DNA of 64,000 nt from Candidatus Ozemibacter sibiricus (GTDB lineage Bacteria; Muiribacteriota; Ozemobacteria; Ozemobacterales; Ozemobacteraceae): NCBI GenBank assembly GCA_003327425.1, contig QOQW01000023.1, positions 41,911 through 105,910 of the forward strand. The letters run 5' to 3'. Positions 20,585 through 29,766 of the stretch are shown in pieces (position 1 is the first letter of the stretch; each line of letters opens with the position of its first letter). The position numbers and the translations under genes are program-made. The notes beneath the pieces were generated by a model, which made no database searches, was not told the origin of the DNA, and saw only the letters and a list, made by a program, of their open reading frames with translations.

Positions 20585-22704
20585 TCCTTCGTTCCTCCTT
20601 CCTCCCGCACCAGGAAGATGCGATCTTTCTTGAATTTTTCGACGCGGCGCACCTGCGCCCGGAATTCGGCCAGGGCGGCCAGCGGCACCACCTTGGCGAG
20701 GCGGTCGAATCGCCCCTTGTAGACGATCCGCCGATCGGCGGTCTCGGTGAACGATCCGGAGAACGTGAAGAACGGCGTGCTGATCTCGAGCGGAGGGGGC
20801 AGGCTCCGCACCCGCCATCCTGCAGGGATGGCGATGCTTCCTTCATCGAAATGGCTCGCCGTCGATTCATACTCGATCGGATAGGACCGAGACGCCACGC
20901 CGAGTTCGGGGAATTCCAGCGATTCGAGGAACCCCGGTACGGCGAAGATGGCCAGATCGGCGATGAATCGGGCATAGGCCGGCAGCCGGTAGGTCAAACC
21001 GATGGTCAGCGGCTGCTCGATTTCTTCGAGGTTGCGGATCTCGAGCCCGTCGAGCGCGGCCCCCTGCCCGAAACTGTTGACCCGCAGCTCGAAGAACGTC
21101 CGCCGTTCGGCCGGTTTCATCGACTTCAGGAATCCCCGTGTGCCCGCCTCGAAATCACCGCTGTAGAAGCGCTCGGTCTGCACGGCCAGGGTGCCATCGA
21201 GGGCGAGGGTCATGGTCGAAATGATGTGGCGCTGATGGTGATCGGGCGGCGGCAGCGGAATGACATCGAATGAGCGATCGAACGGGTCGATCACCGGTCG
21301 CCCCTGATTGAATGAGCTGAACGTCGGATAGCGGTAATCGTAGCCGGTGGCATCGAGGTAGTACTTGCTGCCATCGGCTCGGGTGATGCGCGAGATCGAG
21401 TGGGTGATGTTCAGATTGGGAATGCGCGGCGACAGGGCATGCGACCCGGCGTTGATCAGCAAGGGTCCGTTGCGGATGCCGACGGCATTGAGCATGGCCG
21501 AGAAGACCATCGCCTTGTCGACGCAACAGCCGAACTGCTTGGCGACGGTCTCGTGCGCCGGGTAGCTGCCGTAGACCGTGGCGGCATCGCCCTTGATGAT
21601 GATGTAGCGAATGTTCTTCTGGATCCAGTGATAGAGTCGCGCCACCTTTTCGTCGTCGGTGGCGGCCCCGGCGACGATCTGCCGGGCCTGGCTGGCCAGT
21701 TCGGGGGTGGGCGTGGTGTTGGCCTGCCAGTAGGTGTTGATCCAGTCGTAGATCTTGTCCCAGCCTTCGAAGAGCGACGCCTGCACGTAGGGCATCGCAT
21801 CGGCGCCTTTGGGCATCAACGGTTCTTCGACGAGGGGCGGGACTTCGGTCAGCTCCCAGACGTACTGCCGACCGCCCTCGACCTCGGTCTGGCGAGGCTC
21901 GTCACGGCCCGGCGGGAAATTCCTGGCTTCCCAGAACAGGGGCTTGTCGCGCGGCGTGGTGATGGTCAGCCGGCTGCGGAACACCGGATCGCCCGTCTGG
22001 AAGTAGCTGATGGGGAAGAAAAATTCGCGGTGGTAGGGATTGTAGGTCTCATGCTCGACCACCACCTCGACCAGCGACCCCACCTCGACCCCAGGGATGC
22101 GCGTCGATGCATAGAGGTATTTCAGGAACATGCCAGGGCTCATCTGCGGCTTGGTGATCTTGACCTCGTCGAGATTGGCCGAGGTCACTTCGCCAGACGG
22201 GCTGATGGCGCGGGCGGTCAGCACCCAGACCCGCTCGCGACCTTCGGTGAAGGCGACGGTCACATCGGCCCAGGCCTTGTGGTCCTCTTTCTTGACCTTG
22301 TAGACCCCGCGCGACCGCAGGATCCACGTGCCATCCGGGCGATACCGATAGTTCATGTCGTCGAGGATGACCAGCCCGCCAGCATCGGGATGCTTCGCCT
22401 CGAATGCCGCCGCCTCGGACGCCAGGCGCAGGATCTCCTGGAGGTCGGCGGCGGCAGAGGCCGCCCCCCCCGTTCCGCCGGCCGTCACCCCGTACCGGAT
22501 CTTGCGGACCTGGGCGACCGGAAAGATCTTACCGTCTTCGAGGCGAATCTCGCCGCTGGCCAGCTCGAACGCGGCCGACGCCCATCGTTCCCCGTTTTTC
22601 AACTCGACCAGGGTGCCGGCGGACGCCGGCGCGAGCGGCAGGAGCAAGATTCCGACGACGGCGACCAGGAACACCAGAAAGGACGCACCACATCGCTGGC
22701 GCAT
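20581..22704 (-). CDS. Secreted DUF3857/transglutaminase-like protein
   Basis: I choose the start at 22704 (MRQRCGASFL) because GGGGAGG precedes it and a signal peptide (FLVFLVAVVGILLLPLAPASA) follows; the longer open frame upstream has no such support. The 707 residues include a beta-rich N-terminal segment, DUF3857 (about 100-290), and a transglutaminase core with Cys394 in FGCCVDKA, a His in THSISRI and an Asp in YYLDATG, so the triad looks complete. Such proteins are exported and may act as proteases or cross-linking enzymes in the envelope, but few have been studied. The stop overlaps the start of the degenerate paralogue downstream. Confidence 0.88.
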   Translation of the reverse strand: MRQRCGASFLVFLVAVVGILLLPLAPASAGTLVELKNGERWASAAFELASGEIRLEDGKIFPVAQVRKIRYGVTAGGTGGAASAAADLQEILRLASEAAAFEAKHPDAGGLVILDDMNYRYRPDGTWILRSRGVYKVKKEDHKAWADVTVAFTEGRERVWVLTARAISPSGEVTSANLDEVKITKPQMSPGMFLKYLYASTRIPGVEVGSLVEVVVEHETYNPYHREFFFPISYFQTGDPVFRSRLTITTPRDKPLFWEARNFPPGRDEPRQTEVEGGRQYVWELTEVPPLVEEPLMPKGADAMPYVQASLFEGWDKIYDWINTYWQANTTPTPELASQARQIVAGAATDDEKVARLYHWIQKNIRYIIIKGDAATVYGSYPAHETVAKQFGCCVDKAMVFSAMLNAVGIRNGPLLINAGSHALSPRIPNLNITHSISRITRADGSKYYLDATGYDYRYPTFSSFNQGRPVIDPFDRSFDVIPLPPPDHHQRHIISTMTLALDGTLAVQTERFYSGDFEAGTRGFLKSMKPAERRTFFELRVNSFGQGAALDGLEIRNLEEIEQPLTIGLTYRLPAYARFIADLAIFAVPGFLESLEFPELGVASRSYPIEYESTASHFDEGSIAIPAGWRVRSLPPPLEISTPFFTFSGSFTETADRRIVYKGRFDRLAKVVPLAALAEFRAQVRRVEKFKKDRIFLVREEGGTKE

Positions 22705-23028
22705 GACGACCTCCCCAAGGGAAACATTCCGGCCCATTATCGCCAGAGCGCGCCCGGAAATCAAATCGCGCCCGAACGGCCGCCTGGCCTGGTCAGGCCG
22801 CTCCCGTCGAGAACGGCATCGGCAGCCGATCTGTCTGGGGGTGACCGTTGCCATGGCCAGCCCCCGGCCGCGGTCCAGGCCTTGAACCAGACTTCGGCGG
22901 TAGTGCGACCGGACGGTCAGGATCGACGCTGGCATTCATGGCGAAGCGCGGCCCGCCTCCCACCTGACCGCTGGCTCAAACGGCTTGTCGGGTTGTCCCG
23001 GAGAAGGTATAGTAGGCGATGGAAAAAG
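22705..23028. other. Divergent intergenic region between the DUF3857 operon and the pseudopilin cluster
   Basis: I see no gene in these 324 bases. The left end holds the ribosome site of the minus-strand gene. The right end holds a promoter for the plus-strand cluster (22985-23013). Small open frames inside have no ribosome site and no recognisable product. Confidence 0.55.
22985..23013 (+). promoter_or_regulatory. Promoter of the TPR-pseudopilin operon
   Basis: TTGTCG (22985-22990), a 17-nt spacer and TATAGT (23008-23013) form a good sigma-70 match. The predicted start lies near 23020, leaving about 9 nt before the ATG at 23029. Confidence 0.6.
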
Positions 23029-24825
23029 ATGGATCTGCCCTTCCCCACCCTTGCCGTACATCTGGAATCCTGGTTGACGGAATCGGGACCGCCGGCCGAG
23101 CGCCCTGCGCTGACGGCCTTGCGGCGCTTGTTGAACGAACAACGGGAACGCCTGGTCAACGGGTGGAGCAAGACCATCGAGGGATGGCCGACCCGGCTCC
23201 GCCTCGCCTTCGGGGTGATCTGCCTCCTGGTCGAAGACCCCCTCGCCGAAACCATTCCGCTGGCCGAGATCCTGGCCACCACCCCGGCCGATCGGCTCGG
23301 CGAGGCCCAGACCTTCTTCGAGCAGTTCGGGACCGCGGTAAGTTCGCCATGGCTGGGGCAGGCCCTCCTGCAACCGGGTCATGGCGCCGAACTGGCGGCC
23401 TGGATGCTGGCCGAAGGCTGCGCCTCGCTTCCTCTGGCCGAGCTTGTTCCGGTCGTCACCAGCCGCCTCTGGACCCCCGCAGGTCGCCGCAATCTGCTCT
23501 GCCTGGTTCCGATGGTCATCCGCGACGAGGCCGTCCACCTCCTGCAGGACCTCCGACCGACCCTGGCCGGCCCGGCCGAGGCGCAGGTGGCTGATCTGCT
23601 CCGCTTGCTCGGCACCCCATCCGAGATCCACCCCGTCCGGCCATTGCCTCAGGAATCCAAGGACGTCCCAACGGCGCCCCTCGAAACGCCCGACCCCGGG
23701 ATGCCCGTCACCAAGGCCGAAGCATCGACCGCGGTGGCCGCCGAACCGGCCCGCCCGGAACCTGGCCCAGAGCCTGGCCCCGCGCCTGCCACCGCTCCCA
23801 CCGCCGCGGCAGCCGCCCCTCTGCCAGGCCACACCGTGGCCTCGCCGCCCGACCAGGCCGGCCAGGCCGACCAGCTCGCACTCAAGACCACCTCGTTGGC
23901 CGACCAGGCCCCCCGGCCTGAAAGCAAGCCAGCCTCGCCGGCCGCCCTCGCCGTCCCTCCCTCCCCCGACCCCGTGCCGGCCCGCTCCAGTTCTGAGGCC
24001 GAGCCGCCTCTCCCGGGGGTCGATCTCGCCGCCCCCGCCGCGGCCGCCCCTGCCCCGACCAGCACAAAAGGCGGAAGCACGACGGGTGACGGTGCCAACA
24101 AGCATTCGCTCTTCCTCGCCCAGCGTGCCCCGCCCCGCGTCAAGACCACACCCGCGCCGCCGCCCCGCTCGCTGACGGAGCGTCTGGCCGCCGCGCTGTC
24201 GAATATCTACCTCCTGCTCGGGTTGGCCGGCATGGCCGTCGCCCTGGCGACCTTCGTGTTGATTCGGTGGCATGCCGCCCCGCCCGAAGCTCCCCGCACC
24301 CTCAAGCCAGGGGAGCGGGTCTGGATCGACGCCGTGACCCGGCGCCCCGTCACAGAATCGTTTCTGATGGCCGACAAAGAGTTCCGGATGGGCGAGATCT
24401 TCCGCATCCAGAACCGATTCCACGATGCCCAGAGCTTCTACCGTGCGGCGGTGAGCATCGATCCCGCCCATGTCGAAGCCATCGACCGCCTTGGTTATTG
24501 CCTGTACAAACTGGAATCCTATGAAGCGGCCGAAGCTCAATTCCGCAAGGCGCTCGCCATCGAACCCGGCTTCTTCCGCAGCCATTTCTATCTGGGGCGT
24601 CTCCATAAACGGGCCCAACGCTGGACCGAAGCCCTGGCCGCCTACCGCCAGGCCTTCGCCGCCCGAAAAGACCTGACCCAGATCGGCATCGAGTATCTCG
24701 ATCTTTTACTGCGTCTCGGCATGTTCGAAGAAGCCCGCCCCATCGCAGCCGAGCTGGTCCAGCGGTTCCCTACCAATCGCGAGATCGCCGAACTGCAGGC
24801 CCGCCTGCTCCGAGAGGCCCCATGA
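23029..24825 (+). CDS. TPR-repeat single-pass membrane protein with a Pro/Ala-rich linker
   Basis: The open frame extends far upstream, but the promoter at 22985-23013 and the start of sensible protein sequence place the start at 23029 (MDLPFPTLAVHL), giving 598 residues. Residues 1-200 are helical. About 210-385 is a low-complexity Pro/Ala/Glu linker. A membrane helix (LLLGLAGMAVALATFVLI) follows near 395-415, and the C-terminal 170 residues carry at least three tetratricopeptide repeats. Which side each part faces cannot be decided. It leads an operon with three pseudopilins, overlapping the first by 4 nt, so it may assemble or anchor that structure. Confidence 0.78.
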   Translation: MDLPFPTLAVHLESWLTESGPPAERPALTALRRLLNEQRERLVNGWSKTIEGWPTRLRLAFGVICLLVEDPLAETIPLAEILATTPADRLGEAQTFFEQFGTAVSSPWLGQALLQPGHGAELAAWMLAEGCASLPLAELVPVVTSRLWTPAGRRNLLCLVPMVIRDEAVHLLQDLRPTLAGPAEAQVADLLRLLGTPSEIHPVRPLPQESKDVPTAPLETPDPGMPVTKAEASTAVAAEPARPEPGPEPGPAPATAPTAAAAAPLPGHTVASPPDQAGQADQLALKTTSLADQAPRPESKPASPAALAVPPSPDPVPARSSSEAEPPLPGVDLAAPAAAAPAPTSTKGGSTTGDGANKHSLFLAQRAPPRVKTTPAPPPRSLTERLAAALSNIYLLLGLAGMAVALATFVLIRWHAAPPEAPRTLKPGERVWIDAVTRRPVTESFLMADKEFRMGEIFRIQNRFHDAQSFYRAAVSIDPAHVEAIDRLGYCLYKLESYEAAEAQFRKALAIEPGFFRSHFYLGRLHKRAQRWTEALAAYRQAFAARKDLTQIGIEYLDLLLRLGMFEEARPIAAELVQRFPTNREIAELQARLLREAP

Positions 24826-25295
24826 TGACCCGGCGGACCCTCACCGCAGGCATCACCCTGCTCGAGATCATCCTGGCGATGGTGATCCTGACCATCGCCA
24901 TCGTCCCGATGCTCGACGTCTTCGGGATCAGCGGCCGCACCGTCGCCAAGAGCCAGAACCTGTCGATGGCGGTCGGCCTCGCCCACAAGATCGCCCAGCA
25001 TCTGCTGACCGTGCCCTACGACGCCATCGTCGACCAGCCCGAGACCGCCCTGGCCGACGGCCCCGACGATGGCATGTTCAACCCCCTCGAAAATCCCGGC
25101 ACCAGCGCCGCCGATGCCCTCAAGATCACGGCGGCCCGCCTGCCTGAATTGCACGCCTTTCTCAAAAAGTACAATGTACGTTACTCTCTCGACGTGGTGG
25201 GCGATGACCCCAAAGATGTCAAGATCCTCATCACCTGGATCGAGCAAGGCCGGAACATGCTCTATTCTCTGCGCATCTATGTCAGCCGCCGCTAG
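24822..25295 (+). CDS. Minor pseudopilin, GspI/PilV-like
   Basis: The 157-residue protein has a type IV prepilin N-terminus: a short basic leader (MMTRRTLTAG), then ITLLEIILAMVILTIAIVPM, with cleavage expected after Gly10 and Glu at position 5 of the mature protein. This is the signature processed and methylated by a PilD-type peptidase, which is not in the window. The rest is a small globular domain of unassigned type. Order in the operon (before a GspJ-like and a GspK-like gene) argues for the I position of a minor pseudopilin tip complex. Confidence 0.82.
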   Translation: MMTRRTLTAGITLLEIILAMVILTIAIVPMLDVFGISGRTVAKSQNLSMAVGLAHKIAQHLLTVPYDAIVDQPETALADGPDDGMFNPLENPGTSAADALKITAARLPELHAFLKKYNVRYSLDVVGDDPKDVKILITWIEQGRNMLYSLRIYVSRR

Positions 25296-25863
25296 CCATC
25301 GCACACCAGACCAATCCCGAGCGGCCGCATTCTGGTACAAGCGGGTCGCGCTCTGCGCCTTTTCGGCCAGGGCCATCGACCGGCGTGGGTTCACGTTCGT
25401 CGAGCTGCTCATCGCCGCCGGCCTGCTGACCCTGATCATCGGCATCGTCGGCCAGTGGTTCTACAGCCAGCGGCAATACCAGGACCGCATCACCCGCCTC
25501 AACGACATCCAGGAGAACCTGCGCCAGGCCACCTTCAACATCGCCAAGGAACTGAAGACCGGGCGACAGGTGATCTGGCCCCGCATCAATGCCGACCTCT
25601 CGCCACGCAGCGATACCGTCCTCGTCTTCAAGAATTTCCGAGGGGCCATCGTCGCCTACTACCACCGCCCCGCCCGCCAGGAAATCCGTCGCTGCGTCAT
25701 TCCCAACGGCCCCGGCAGCCCCGTCGAAGACGCCGCGCCCCTCGGCAAGGGCATCGCCTCGTTGACCTTCACCATCATGGGGCCTGACAACAAGACCGTT
25801 TCCCTCCATCTCACCGCGGAAGGATTGCATCACCTCGATGCCGTGCGCCTGGTCAATGAGTGA
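25279..25863 (+). CDS. Minor pseudopilin, GspJ/PilW-like
   Basis: The start at 25279 overlaps the previous gene by 17 nt and gives 194 residues. A long 37-residue leader precedes the prepilin signature RRGFTFVELLIAAGLLTLII, with Gly at -1 and Glu at +5. The mature part resembles the J-type minor pseudopilins in size and in the conserved early helix with Arg/Gln-rich continuation (FYSQRQYQDRITRLNDIQE). No good ribosome site is visible, consistent with reinitiation from the upstream gene. Confidence 0.78.
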   Translation: MSAAASHRTPDQSRAAAFWYKRVALCAFSARAIDRRGFTFVELLIAAGLLTLIIGIVGQWFYSQRQYQDRITRLNDIQENLRQATFNIAKELKTGRQVIWPRINADLSPRSDTVLVFKNFRGAIVAYYHRPARQEIRRCVIPNGPGSPVEDAAPLGKGIASLTFTIMGPDNKTVSLHLTAEGLHHLDAVRLVNE

Positions 25864-26599
25864 TCGCCGCCGCCCCGCGGCGCCGAACCCGGCTCACGCT
25901 CTCTTGCCGCCGCGCCACCCCGGACGCCGCCCCCTCACCCCTCGAAGCTCCGGCGTGAAACACGACCGGCAAGGGGTGGCCATGTTCGTGGTCCTGGGCA
26001 TCGTCGCGGTGATGATCCCGTTGTTGCTGCTGTTTTCGATGCTGAGCAGCTCGCAAGCCAAACAGGCGATGCACTTCCACGACCGCATCACCACCGAGGC
26101 GATCGCCTGGTCGGCCCTTGAAGCCGGCCTCGCCAAATTGCAGGCCAGCGGCGGCGCCGATCTGGTCAGCGGTTCGCTGTCCGACGTCGATTACCAGTTC
26201 AGCCTCAACCCGACCGGCACGGGAATGGCCTCCCAGACCGTATTCAATCTCTTCGCCCGCAGCCAGAAAGGCAATGCCACCTACATCTTCATGACCGTCT
26301 GCGAGCAGTTCCCACGCCCCACCCCCACCACCCCCAACCCCGTGATCATGCACGATTTCTGGGGAACCCAGCAGAACTACGATATCACTCAAGCCTTCGA
26401 TTGCGTCGCCATTCAGAATGCCCGCGGGGCCGACCTGCTGGAATGGGAACGGACCTTCACCTTCGAACAAGACCGCACCGAGGCCGAATACCGCGCCACC
26501 ATGCTGGGCAAAGGCGGGGATCTTCCCCCCGAAGTCGCTTCTCGTTGGAATGCCATTGTCGATGAACTGGCCCGCCAGAAGGCGGTCCTTCTGCCATGA
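25856..26599 (+). CDS. GspK/PilX-like minor pseudopilin
   Basis: The start at 25856 overlaps the preceding stop within ATGAGTGA; the protein has 247 residues. After a Pro/Arg-rich leader of about 40 residues comes RQG then VAMFVVLGIVAVMIPLLLLF, a prepilin-type helix without the usual Glu at +5. In known systems the K subunit is the one that lacks this Glu and caps the I-J-K tip. The helix continues SMLSSSQAKQAMHFHDRITT. The large alpha insertion typical of GspK is not evident, so PilX-like is also possible. It closes the tightly overlapping part of the operon. Confidence 0.72.
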   Translation: MSDRRRPAAPNPAHALLPPRHPGRRPLTPRSSGVKHDRQGVAMFVVLGIVAVMIPLLLLFSMLSSSQAKQAMHFHDRITTEAIAWSALEAGLAKLQASGGADLVSGSLSDVDYQFSLNPTGTGMASQTVFNLFARSQKGNATYIFMTVCEQFPRPTPTTPNPVIMHDFWGTQQNYDITQAFDCVAIQNARGADLLEWERTFTFEQDRTEAEYRATMLGKGGDLPPEVASRWNAIVDELARQKAVLLP

Positions 26600-26601
26600 C
26601 A

Positions 26602-26631
26602 TTGGCCAGCGCCCCCCGCCGGGGGTATAAT
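26602..26631 (+). promoter_or_regulatory. Promoter of the Gly-rich protein gene
   Basis: TTGGCC (26602-26607), 18 nt and a perfect TATAAT (26626-26631) stand just after the pseudopilin stop codon. The next gene can therefore be expressed separately from the pseudopilins. Confidence 0.6.
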
Positions 26632-26666
26632 GTACTAGAAAGCGTGTGCGCCCGAAGGAGGAACGT

Positions 26667-27572
26667 ATGAGCCGAGTTCGCATGATGCTTGGAGTGCTCG
26701 TCCTGCTGACGGTCACCTGGATGGTGGCAGCTCTCGAAAGCCCCGATTTCTATCGACAGAAGACCCAGCGCTACCTCGACGCCTACAAGGCCTACATCCA
26801 GGCCAAGGTCAACAATGACCCCACGACCCCGGCCAAATTGAAGGCCTACGTCGATGCCTATACAGATTACCTGCGGGCGCTCAAGCAAGCCGGCCTGGAC
26901 CCGGCCGATCCCGAGGGGTCCTACCGACGCCTGCAACCGCCGGTGGCCCCCCCTCCAGGAACAGATCCTCCTGAGCCTGGGACAGGCTCAGGCTCTGGGA
27001 CAGGTGGAGGAAGGGATAATTCTCCTCCTCCCCCTCCCGGGTTCGGAGGTGGATCTGGCACCGGTGGCGGTAAAGGCAACCCCTATGGCGGCGGAGCGCA
27101 AAAAGGCCCCACCGATCCCGAAAATAAAGTTATCGACCCGGGGCAAGGTGTTGGTCTCCCAGGGGAAAGTGACGAACTCCCTCCCAGTTCTGGCACTGGG
27201 ACAGGTAGTGGAACCGGCGGCGGACCAGGCGATAATCCTCCCGCCGAACCCCCAGGGACCGGCTCAGGCACCAGCGGAGGAGCGGGCGAGACCCCCCCTC
27301 CTTATCCCCCGACCGGTGGAAGGGCTTCCACAGGGAGCGACGCGGGTGGTAATGATACCGTCACCGGCGACCCGGGCATCCCCACCCCACGGGATACCGA
27401 CCCCGGCACCGGCCAGGCCACAAGCGAAGGCAACCCTGCCCGCAGCCTCGAGGAGTCCCGCACAAAAACGGGGATCGGCTCCCGCATCGACCCCCCAGAG
27501 CCTGCCCAGCCCTCCCAGTCCCGGGACGAATCGGGAGGGAAATCCCTGGATGTCATCAACTTCGACCTCTGA
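26667..27572 (+). CDS. Secreted Gly/Pro-rich low-complexity protein
   Basis: The start at 26667 has AAGGAGG five bases upstream. The 301 residues begin with a signal or anchor (MMLGVLVLLTVTWMVAALES) and a short helical Lys/Tyr-rich region (to about 85: YLDAYKAYIQAKVNN, YVDAYTDYLRALKQAG). Residues about 95-240 are Gly/Ser/Thr/Pro low complexity, with repeated GSGTGGG-type units. The tail is Ser/Arg/Asp-rich and ends DVINFDL. No catalytic motif is seen. The position after pseudopilins suggests a secreted or surface matrix-like protein, but this is only inference. Internal tandem repeats make length variation between strains likely. Confidence 0.72.
   Translation: MSRVRMMLGVLVLLTVTWMVAALESPDFYRQKTQRYLDAYKAYIQAKVNNDPTTPAKLKAYVDAYTDYLRALKQAGLDPADPEGSYRRLQPPVAPPPGTDPPEPGTGSGSGTGGGRDNSPPPPPGFGGGSGTGGGKGNPYGGGAQKGPTDPENKVIDPGQGVGLPGESDELPPSSGTGTGSGTGGGPGDNPPAEPPGTGSGTSGGAGETPPPYPPTGGRASTGSDAGGNDTVTGDPGIPTPRDTDPGTGQATSEGNPARSLEESRTKTGIGSRIDPPEPAQPSQSRDESGGKSLDVINFDL
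26960..27300 (+). repeat. Degenerate Gly-rich coding repeats
   Basis: This part of the Gly-rich gene encodes at least four related units of the form (G/T)GSGTGGG or GSGTSGG separated by Pro-rich spacers (around residues 105, 130, 180 and 200). The units differ in DNA sequence, so they are old or selected at the protein level. No exact tandem copy longer than a few bases was noted. Confidence 0.55.
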
Positions 27573-27619
27573 CCAGCCTTCTTCCCTGAGCCGCGTTTTC
27601 TCACAGCCCTGACCATCGC

Positions 27620-29701
27620 ATGCCTCCCGCCCTGCGTCGCCCTGAACCCTGGTTCCTGGCGGGAATGCTGTTGGTTCTTTTCCTGGGGCGCCAGGTGCTG
27701 ACCTTCGCCGACACCCGCTTGCGCGACCTGTGGGTCCGCTGGCGGGTGGCGGCGCATGATCCGGCCAATCATCCCTGGTTGGCGAAAACAGCTTCATTTT
27801 TCCCGCTCGATCGGCATTCGGGCGAGATCATCCTCGCCATGTACGATGACCGGGCCTACCTCGGCATCCCCGGTCCTCCCCCACCCTGGAATCGTCGTGT
27901 CTACGCCCATGCGCTGCGCACCATCGCCAAAGGGGGGCCACGGGTGGTGGCCGTCGATCTGTATTTCCGGGCCCCGTCGGTCTACGACATCGAACAAGAC
28001 CAGGATCTCATCGACGCGGTGCGGGCCACCCCGAACATCGTCCTGATGTCCTACCGCCGCGATTCCTTCGTGGCGCATCCCTTCCCTCGCCTGGCCGAGG
28101 CAGCCGTCTGTGCCCCGCCGTATTTCTACCCCTACATCGACGAGTCGGTCCGCAAAGCCAGCCTGGTCTATCGCCTCCACGAGGGTTCTCCCGGGCTGTC
28201 GTTCCCCGCCGAAGTTGCCCGGCTGTACTGGGGGCTACGCCCCGATCAGGTCGAGATTCGCGACCACGAGGTGGTCTTTCGCAAGCCGGATGGCGATCTG
28301 ACCGTCCCGCTCGATGAGGGCGAGAATGTCTTCATCAACTACAATTCGCTGGTGCGGCAGATCCCCGTCGTCTCGATCTTCGATTTGTACCACAACCGGG
28401 TCGATCCCGCCTTGTTCAAAGACCGCATCGTCGTCGTCGGAATCAGCAACTCGATGCTGCAAGACCGGTTCCTCACCCCTACCGGCCTGCCCGAATTCGG
28501 TTCGCTGATCCATGCGCTGACCGTCCAGAACCTTCTGACCAACACGTTCCTGCACCCGCCGCCTGCCTCCCAGGGCGTCGCCCTCGGCGTTTTCCTGCTG
28601 GCTCTGTCGTTCTTCGGCTTGGCCCGCTGGCTCAATCCCGTCCCCTATATCGGGGTGACCGCGGTTCTCGCGAGCGGCCTGGTCGCCGCGTCATGGTACG
28701 GCATGATCTTCCGGCTGCAGATGGTCGACGTCGCCCCTGGCCTGTTCAGCCTGGTCACCACCGCCGTCTTCGCCATCGGGCTGCGCTACTACCATGAGGT
28801 CAGCGAAAAGCTCCGCATCAAGAATGCCTTCCAGCACTACGTCACGGCGTCGGTGGTCAACGAGATCCTGCGTGACCCGGCCAAGCTGAACCTGCACGGC
28901 GAGGAACGCATTCTGACCGTCTTCTTCTCGGATGTCGCCGGCTTCACCTCTCTGTCGGAGGGCATGCCCCCCATTCAGGTCGTCAACCTGCTGAACGAAT
29001 ACCTGACCGAGATGACAGAAATCATCTTCCAGTACGAGGGGCTGCTCGACAAATATGAAGGCGATGCCATCATGGCCGTGTTCGGCGCGCCGATCGGCCA
29101 GGTCGACCACGCCACCCGCGCCTGTCGGGCCGCCCTGGCCAACCAGCGGGCTCTCGCCCGTCTGCGCGAGAAATGGCGGCAGGAAGGACGCCCCGAACTG
29201 CATGCCCGCATCGGCATCAACACCGGCCTCGTCGTCGTCGGCAACATGGGTTCCCGCATGCGGTTCGACTATACCGTCATCGGCGACAACGTCAACCTCG
29301 CCGCCCGCCTGGAAACCGCCAACAAGCTGTTCTCGAGCCACATCATCATCGGACCGACCACCGCCGAACTCGTCCAGAACGATATTCTGACGAGGCGGCT
29401 CGGCCTGCTGCAGGTGCTCGGCCGCCAGCAGCAGGTCGAGGTCTTCGAGGTGCTGACCTCGCTCGACGACCCCGACGCCGCCCGGCTGGCCGCCGCCCGG
29501 GCCGGCAAGGCCGCCTTCGAGGAAGCCTTCGCCCTGGGCACTTCTCGCCGCTACGCCGAGGGCATGACCCGCCTGGAAGCCTATCTGAAAGACCACCGGA
29601 ACGACCGCCCCGCCACCATTTTGTATGAGAAGCTTTCCCAGTTCGCCGCTTACCCGCCACCCGACGGCTGGAACGGCGTCTGGCTCCAGGAAGCCAAATA
29701 A
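27620..29701 (+). CDS. CHASE2-domain class III adenylate cyclase
   Basis: The 693 residues start with a membrane helix (WFLAGMLLVLFLGRQVL), then an extracytoplasmic CHASE2 sensor (about 40-310; hallmarks VVAVDLYFRAPS and FKDRIVVVGIS). Three closely spaced membrane helices (315-395) follow, then a cytoplasmic cyclase domain (about 430-620) and a helical C-terminal tail ending in a solenoid-like segment. Catalytic residues are complete: FFSDVAGF, DKYEGDA, DYTVIGDNVNLAARLE. CHASE2 joined to a cyclase is a recurring family architecture. It should make cAMP in response to an unknown extracytoplasmic signal. It begins 47 nt after the Gly-rich gene and may be read through from it. Confidence 0.92.
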   Translation: MPPALRRPEPWFLAGMLLVLFLGRQVLTFADTRLRDLWVRWRVAAHDPANHPWLAKTASFFPLDRHSGEIILAMYDDRAYLGIPGPPPPWNRRVYAHALRTIAKGGPRVVAVDLYFRAPSVYDIEQDQDLIDAVRATPNIVLMSYRRDSFVAHPFPRLAEAAVCAPPYFYPYIDESVRKASLVYRLHEGSPGLSFPAEVARLYWGLRPDQVEIRDHEVVFRKPDGDLTVPLDEGENVFINYNSLVRQIPVVSIFDLYHNRVDPALFKDRIVVVGISNSMLQDRFLTPTGLPEFGSLIHALTVQNLLTNTFLHPPPASQGVALGVFLLALSFFGLARWLNPVPYIGVTAVLASGLVAASWYGMIFRLQMVDVAPGLFSLVTTAVFAIGLRYYHEVSEKLRIKNAFQHYVTASVVNEILRDPAKLNLHGEERILTVFFSDVAGFTSLSEGMPPIQVVNLLNEYLTEMTEIIFQYEGLLDKYEGDAIMAVFGAPIGQVDHATRACRAALANQRALARLREKWRQEGRPELHARIGINTGLVVVGNMGSRMRFDYTVIGDNVNLAARLETANKLFSSHIIIGPTTAELVQNDILTRRLGLLQVLGRQQQVEVFEVLTSLDDPDAARLAAARAGKAAFEEAFALGTSRRYAEGMTRLEAYLKDHRNDRPATILYEKLSQFAAYPPPDGWNGVWLQEAK

Positions 29702-29766
29702 CCGACCACCGAGAGAATCGAGAACCCCATTCCGGAAGCGGGGCGAAGGCTCCCGCCAAGAAACTC

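Noticed and set aside
21400..23028. Upstream extension of the TPR protein reading frame into the DUF3857 gene
   Set aside because: The extension runs antisense to a conserved gene and lies upstream of a good promoter at 22985-23013; the start at 23029 is preferred.
26646..26666. Earlier start for the Gly-rich protein
   Set aside because: AAGGAGG at 26655-26661 lies downstream of that start and is ideally placed for the ATG at 26667.
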